A DNA stretch of 64,000 nucleotides from Guillardia theta CCMP2712 (taxonomy: Eukaryota; Cryptophyceae; Pyrenomonadales; Geminigeraceae). Shown here in pieces: positions 57,137 to 64,000 of the stretch (positions are counted from its first letter, which is position 1; each line of letters opens with the position of its first letter). Location: positions 115,029 through 179,028 of the forward strand of contig NW_005434666.1 of NCBI RefSeq assembly GCF_000315625.1. Direction: 5' to 3'. The notes below the pieces were generated by a model. It saw only the letters and a list, made by a program, of their open reading frames with translations. It was not told where the DNA came from and searched no databases. A program made the position numbers and the translations under genes.

Positions 57137-58627
57137 ATGAGTGCGCTCCCTCCCCCCTCCGCCCCGTTCCCCTTCCTTCAACTATCAATTCTCCCCTCCT
57201 TACTTCCCTCAAAACCTTCTCTCCTTCCTCCCCTAACCTTTCCCCAAATCTTGCACCTGCAGGTGCAGGAGTTAAGAGGTCTCATGACGAGGCAGAAGAA
57301 CAGGTTGATTACACAGATACTTGATTTGCTCCAAGTGACTGGATGTGTCGCAGGATGTCCTGGCCAAGAGACAGGTCACTGGCGATGGGATCTCGAGCGG
57401 AGATGAGACGCAAATGGCGCTCAAGATTCTGATTGGGAACAAATCTGCTGGCAGCGTGATTGGCAAAGCTGGAGCAACCATCAACAGCATCAAGGATACC
57501 TCAGGCGCTAAAGTCAAAGTCTCTAGCAACTCAGAAACATTCCCTGGAACGGCTGACCGCATCGTCTTAATTTCTGGAAAAGTTGAAACTGTGCTCTCCG
57601 CCGCCAAAATGGTCATCTCAGAGATGTACAGAGATCCCAATTCGGGTCGGGTTCCCGACGACGTCAACGTAATGCATGTTTCATTTGTCCTGGCTTGCAT
57701 GTAATTCCTGTTCGGCAGGCGGTGATGACAGTCTCGATAGTGATCCCTGCTGCGGCATGCGGACTTGTGATTGGCAAGGGCGGCGAGAAGATCAATTCTT
57801 TGAGAGAAGAAACTCAAGCAAAGATTCAATTGCAAGCCAAGGACAAGGTTGCCATTCCAGGACTGAATGAGAGGATCGTCACGATCCAAGGAACGCTCCC
57901 ACAGGCTCAGACGGTTTGTGCATGCAGTGTGCGGTGATAAATCTGATCTGGATTCGCAGGCAGTCGAAAAGATAGTTCATCTGATACATGAGGATGGGAA
58001 CATTCGTTACGAGAACCTTGGAACAAATTACGGAATGTCGGGGATGATGGGGAAAGGGCTTGGACAGGGCTACGGGATGGGAATGATGCCCATGCAAGGT
58101 GCTGCGGCAATGTACGGTGGAATGCAAATGCCGATGGGCATGGACATGGCTTCGCAAGGCATGGGAATGGCTCCTGGAATGCCTGGGGTTTGTTTTTTGA
58201 TATTTTGCAGCCTTGGTGTCTGAAACAGTTGTCAGGTTGTGCCAGGACAGGAATACTGGGGAATGAGTCAGCATGGTCTTGGAACTGACATGCACACCGT
58301 CCTCAAGCTTTCGATCACCGATGATGCCGTTGGGCCTCTTCTTGGAAAGGGAGGCTGCAACCTCAAGGAATACATCAGCGTCTCAGGAGCCAACATCAAG
58401 GTTTCTCAAAGGGTCAGTCCTTGGAATCGTGTGCATTGAGTGTCCTCATTCTACGTGCAGGGCGACACCATTCCGGGCACCAACAACAGGTACATCACTA
58501 TCCAAGGTACTGCAGCTGCGGTACAGTATGCTCAACTGGTGAGTCATCCCTTCGACCTGGATGATTTGGTGCTAACCTGAAAGACAAGCTTGTTCTGCAG
58601 AAAGCTCCTAACGCAACGCCTGTTTAA
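57137..58627 (+). CDS. Three-KH-domain RNA-binding protein (PCBP/hnRNP-K/Nova type)
   Basis: The first coding exon is only ATGA (57137-57140); its gt donor and the acceptor cacctgcag (about 57261) give MSAGVKRSHDEAEEQ, joined in phase 0 to DVLAKRQVTGDG. Three KH domains follow: KILIGNKSAGSVIGKAGATI; VSIVIPAAACGLVIGKGGEKI; LKLSITDDAVGPLLGKGGCNL. Each has an intact G-x-x-G loop (GKAG, GKGG, GKGG), which holds single-stranded C-rich RNA or DNA. Domains 2 and 3 are linked by a Met/Gly-rich stretch (GQGYGMGMMPMQG) that is probably disordered. The last exon (58601-58627, AAAGCTCCTAAC then GTTTAA) ends in KAPNATPV. This domain order is that of poly(C)-binding proteins, which regulate splicing, stability and translation. 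If exon 1 is misread, the alternative N-terminus is Pro/Ser/Leu-rich and less likely. Confidence 0.85.
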
Positions 58628-58825
58628 TTTTTCAACGTTTTTGCTTTGAGGTCAGGCTCTGCAAGATACCGATGAACTACGAGAGTGGGCCATGATGGTC
58701 CTGAACATTTGGATTTCAGCGTTTCAATAAATTACACGAAAATGTTTTTTCTTCTATCCTACACAGGCAAGGCTGGAGCGCACCATGATCAACGATCAGT
58801 TCTGCACTTTTGGCCCGATCGCCTG

Positions 58826-59191
58826 TCAGTTGATTGCTGCATTGCTGGTTCCATCGAGGATTTTGCTCCGGCGAAAAATATTGGCGGTTGCGAACGGCCG
58901 ACGCTCATCCCAATGCACCGACTTGCATCCACGCAGCGACTCCATAGGCTTGGCCTTGCTCATGTAGGAAGGCTTGTGGCAATGGCGGTACGCCTCCACC
59001 GTGGAGTATGGATGGCGATCATCCCACGACACGTAGTAGGAGTCCTTTGAGTGAGTTCCACTGCGTGAGTCGTTGGAAATGAATCTTGCCCAAGCTCTGA
59101 GGTGTGCAGTGCGGCTGCAGTTGATTTGGAAAACCTGGTAGAGAGCAATCAATATTTGCAACAGACTAAGATTGCTCATAGTCATGGTCAT
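58826..59191 (-). CDS. Small basic/aromatic protein of unknown function
   Basis: Minus-strand open frame of 121 codons from ATG 59191 to TGA 58828-58826, tail to tail with the KH gene. The C-terminal two thirds look like real protein, rich in Ser, Arg, Tyr, Trp and His (SKDSYYVSWDDRHPYS, EAYRHCHKPSYMSKAK, SVHWDERRPFATANIF), with two similar 'V-x-W-D-(D/E)-R-x-P' motifs about 35 residues apart, hinting at a duplicated short module. An acceptor-like ctctaccag near 59137 means the first 20 residues could be intronic and the true start upstream. No family is recognised. Confidence 0.45.
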   Translation of the reverse strand: MTMTMSNLSLLQILIALYQVFQINCSRTAHLRAWARFISNDSRSGTHSKDSYYVSWDDRHPYSTVEAYRHCHKPSYMSKAKPMESLRGCKSVHWDERRPFATANIFRRSKILDGTSNAAIN

Positions 59192-60476
59192 AGACCTGAT
59201 ACGATACTATTATTTCCCTTGCGCTTCTGACTTGCTCTCAGGCCCTATGCCAACATCCGGCTAGATCCCATCGCGGATCTTCATACTTCTTCCTTTTCTC
59301 CCCTCACACTCCATCGGTTCACTTTATCTTTTGCATCTTCTCAGTGTAATGAGCTCAACTATCTGATCCACTACAGTACTACACACAAACAGCCGTGGCA
59401 AGATCCTCATTGTTGCTGCGTTAACTACAGATATCAAAATTCGTCCCACTCTGAGTTCGTCTGAATCCTGATGCAGTATTCAAACCCTCCCTCACATCCA
59501 TGTCTTATTCTCTATGAAATTATCTCAAATTCTGCTAGCTATCTTGCTCTCGTCATTTGCTTCCTTTTGATCTTTTTGCATTTTCCTTGCGTTCTGCTCG
59601 ACTCGACACCCTCCCTCCTCCCACTCCTCATCAGCCTTTCTTTACACGTCCAATTTGAACAGCTTGCACTTCCCTTCGGTCCTGTACTCAGATCCTGTCT
59701 TGTCTTGTCTCCGTCTCGCTCCTCTCTCTCTCTCTTCAGTCCTCTCCTCCTTACCTTGAGATTCATTCCAGCAACAGCTACTCCCGCCATTCGTACAGAG
59801 GCCGCGATTGATTGTGGGAGAGTTGTTCGGCAGGCAGGGGTGGATACTTTGCAGGGTCCTGCAGGACCGGTGTAATTTACTGAAAAAAATAGGGTAATAA
59901 TAGGAATATGAGTCAGTTGGGGGGTACTACACAAGTGCGAGGGGTCCAGGTGCTCCAACAGAATCGATCCCCACCCATGCTCTCCTTCGATCTCATTACC
60001 CCCATCGTTCCCTGTAAATGTACCGGTACTATTGAGACAAATGAAGGCCCCACCCCCCAATCTCGAGGAATTTTTTTTTTCAAAACGTCCTGGTTGCGAC
60101 TCCCCGTTTCCCTAACCCCTACCCCCCTCTTTTACCATTTATGACCCCACATTCCCCACCCAGAGAATCGAACACACCCACTACCCCTGTTTCTTGTACA
60201 TCCTTTGCCCCCTACGCTGCAACAAGAGTTTTTTGGTCCTAGGAACTTGTCATAGTTTCATATGACTACCTATGACACAGATGTTGTACACGAGCTTGCA
60301 CGACAGGGTGGGTGGTAGTATCTGAGGAATCCATTCTTTCTATTGAAAGGTCACACGATGGACCCAGTCCTAGAACATCAATTCTTGGTGAAAGGGTGGG
60401 GTAGACTACCCCAGGCATCCATCCGACCTGTGTACTATATATACCGGAGGTTTCCTTGTGGAGCCATGGGGTCCTT
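59192..60476. other. Intergenic spacer with TACCCC-rich island
   Basis: The left part (59200-59880) is ordinary, with a weak open frame that has no support. The right part (59890-60420) carries many TACCCC/GGGGTA and CCCCA words and poly-T/poly-A runs. A TATATATA stretch (about 60437-60444) lies about 35 bases before the tRNA. No gene recognised. Confidence 0.55.
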
Positions 60477-60549
60477 GGGTTTGTGGCGCAGTTGGGAGCG
60501 CGTTAGACTGAAGATCTAAAGGTCCTGTGTTCGATCCACGGCGAGCCCA
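60477..60549 (+). tRNA. tRNA-Phe (anticodon GAA)
   Basis: A 73-nt cloverleaf: acceptor stem GGGTTTG with CGAGCCC (two G-U pairs), D arm GCGCAGTTGGGAGCGC, anticodon arm TTAGA-CTGAAGA-TCTAA with GAA at the centre, T arm CTGTG-TTCGATC-CACGG and discriminator A. The internal A box (TGGCGCAGTTGG) and B box (GTTCGATCC) are normal. There is no intron and no encoded CCA. A run of five T (60592-60596) is a plausible RNA polymerase III stop, and a TATA-like stretch lies upstream. Confidence 0.95.
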
Positions 60550-60591
60550 GAAGCTGAATATGGCTTCTGCAACCAAAGTGGGACCCCTTGC

Positions 60592-60596
60592 TTTTT
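60592..60596 (+). terminator. Probable RNA polymerase III terminator
   Basis: Five T in a row, the first such run after the tRNA-Phe gene, 43 bases beyond its end. This gives a rather long trailer. Confidence 0.45.
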
Positions 60597-60829
60597 AACC
60601 GGACGGGCTCAGCTGCCTCAGATCTGCTCTGCCTCCTGTTACCTTTTTGATTGGTGGTTGGATCTACTCTGCCTCCTGTTTTCCGTTAGTAGCCTGTACA
60701 ACGAAAAGGTTCTTGTAAGTGATGGAAGAGGACAAGACAAAAGACAGGAAGTTTATCTTTTGTCAGCACAAGTACCTAGAACCAGATACATCTTGTAGGA
60801 TTCAGGCCCACTCAGAAAACTTGTGACCG

Positions 60830-61140
60830 TGCCGCCCCGGTAGCCGCCCGGAGTCTGCGCGGCCGGGCTCGCGGGGCCCCGGCGTCAGACCAGGCCGGGC
60901 TTGAAGACCGACAGTGACTGGCCGCACTGCGGCAGTGTTGGCTGTGGTATGCCGGGTACTGAGCGGGCTCAGTACCACGCCGTGACGGCCCCAGCCCGCG
61001 GCCGCGTGGAGCCTGATCTTGAGCCGCGCCGGGCCCGCCGGCCCGGCGGGCCGGCGGGCCGGATCATGATCGGATCATGATCGGACGGACGGAGGCTGCC
61101 AGCCGGGCCTGACGGTCACTGAGTCAGTGAGTCACGGTGG
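60830..61140. repeat. Very GC-rich intergenic element with palindromes
   Basis: Dominated by CCGGGC, GCCGGC and GGCCGG, with gcccgccggcccggcgggcc palindromes, a tandem ggatcatgatcggatcatgatcgg, and the near-palindrome acggtcactgagtcagtgagtcacgg at its right end. The word acggtcactgagtcag is identical to one at about 5598-5613, linking two distant patches. Confidence 0.5.
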
Positions 61141-61658
61141 CACCGTAAGTTTGACTAGGCCAATCAAACGGCAGGTCGTGGTGGCTGCGGCATGCCGCAG
61201 CAGCAGTAGAAGGCAGGCTGAAGGGAAACACGCGGCGGCGATGACGCTCAGCGGTAGGCTGACGTGCTCGCATAAGTAAATCAGCTAGTGGAGAAGATGA
61301 GCCTAGATGTGAAGATGAACTTGAAGAGGAAGCTGAAGGCATGAAGTGGTAGGGAAGAATGATGATTTTCGACTCGATTTGTAGTTTGTCATCTGTACAT
61401 GTTCATGTGTCTGAGATGGTGAAGCATCACGATGTAACATGGACTTGGATGCATGTTGTTCATGTCTGATTGTCTTGGTTCAACAATACCTTTTGTAGAT
61501 GTTCCTCCAGTTGCACTGTTCAGTCTAAAGAAATGCTCGTGTTTCAGGAGAACGTTTCGTTTCAACTTCCATCTCCGAACGAGGTCGGATGAGCTTACCA
61601 AGTGAAAACAACCCCTCGTAGCACACCCAGCAGCAGACGAGTTCAACGCTGACCAGCT

Positions 61659-64000
<2,342 letters not shown>

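Larger units (their letters stand above)
60550..61658. other. Intergenic spacer with GC-rich element
   Basis: Between the tRNA and the C2 gene. A direct repeat of ctctgcctcctgttt/a occurs at about 60627 and 60668. From about 60830 to 61140 it is very GC-rich. The rest, up to 61658, shows no feature apart from the promoter expected for the C2 gene. Confidence 0.55.

Noticed and set aside
58785-58967. Extension of the KH protein beyond 58.7 kb (MINDQFCTFG...)
   Set aside because: A better final exon (58601-58627) ends the protein in phase; the later segment overlaps the opposite-strand small gene.

Overview
This window looks like a nuclear scaffold of an intron-rich unicellular alga, most like a cryptophyte such as Guillardia theta. 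The assignment is inference; no search was run. The evidence is: many short GT-AG introns, often with a CTGAC/CTNAC branch-point-like motif; protein families found only in eukaryotes (ATG10, tetraspanin, KH, C2, polycystin-like receptor); an organelle RNA-binding protein with a two-part leader of the kind used for complex plastids; and a cytosolic-type tRNA-Phe. Exon joins were read by eye from splice signals, phase and family motifs, so single exon borders can be wrong. There are two 100-base assembly gaps (18770-18869 and 48387-48486).

Layout. 51-352 (+) is the tail of a peroxiredoxin-like gene. 612-5035 (-) encodes a secreted or type I membrane protein with at least eight IPT/TIG repeats. 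5036-6633 is a spacer with a pyrimidine microsatellite and GC-rich patches. 6634-7084 (+) is a small gene with a GC-AG intron. 7247-12603 (-) is a RAP-domain, OPR/FASTK-like organelle RNA protein with a likely plastid leader. 12604-14342 is a repeat-rich spacer. 14343-40619 (+) is the centrepiece: one gene of about 26 kb whose exons can be linked in phase (apart from two single-base breaks near 21 kb) into a receptor of roughly 7,000 residues. It has a signal peptide, some 40-50 filamin-type repeats, a REJ-like region, a GPS/GAIN autoproteolysis motif and about five membrane segments like the first half of polycystin-1.

41928-46168 (+) encodes a protein with three Tudor-like exon modules and an RRM. 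46377-48386 (-) is a gene with a CENP-B/psq-like helix-turn-helix, cut by the second gap. 50090-50886 (+) is a tiny gene with a 9-nt microexon. 51129-51777 (-) encodes a VTT/DedA (TVP38/TMEM64-like) membrane protein. 52812-53883 (+) encodes ATG10, the E2-like enzyme of autophagy. 54023-55112 (-) encodes a tetraspanin. 57137-58627 (+) encodes a three-KH poly(C)-binding-type protein, tail to tail with a small unknown gene at 58826-59191 (-). 60477-60549 (+) is tRNA-Phe(GAA). 61659 to the right edge (+) encodes a membrane-anchored C2-domain protein that runs out of the window.

The genes form no operon or obvious pathway. Two themes recur: very long extracellular beta-sandwich repeat proteins (TIG and filamin types) ending in membrane segments, and RNA-binding proteins (RAP, RRM/Tudor, KH). 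Spacers carry two unusual sequence types: islands rich in GGGGTA/TACCCC and very GC-rich patches that share short words.
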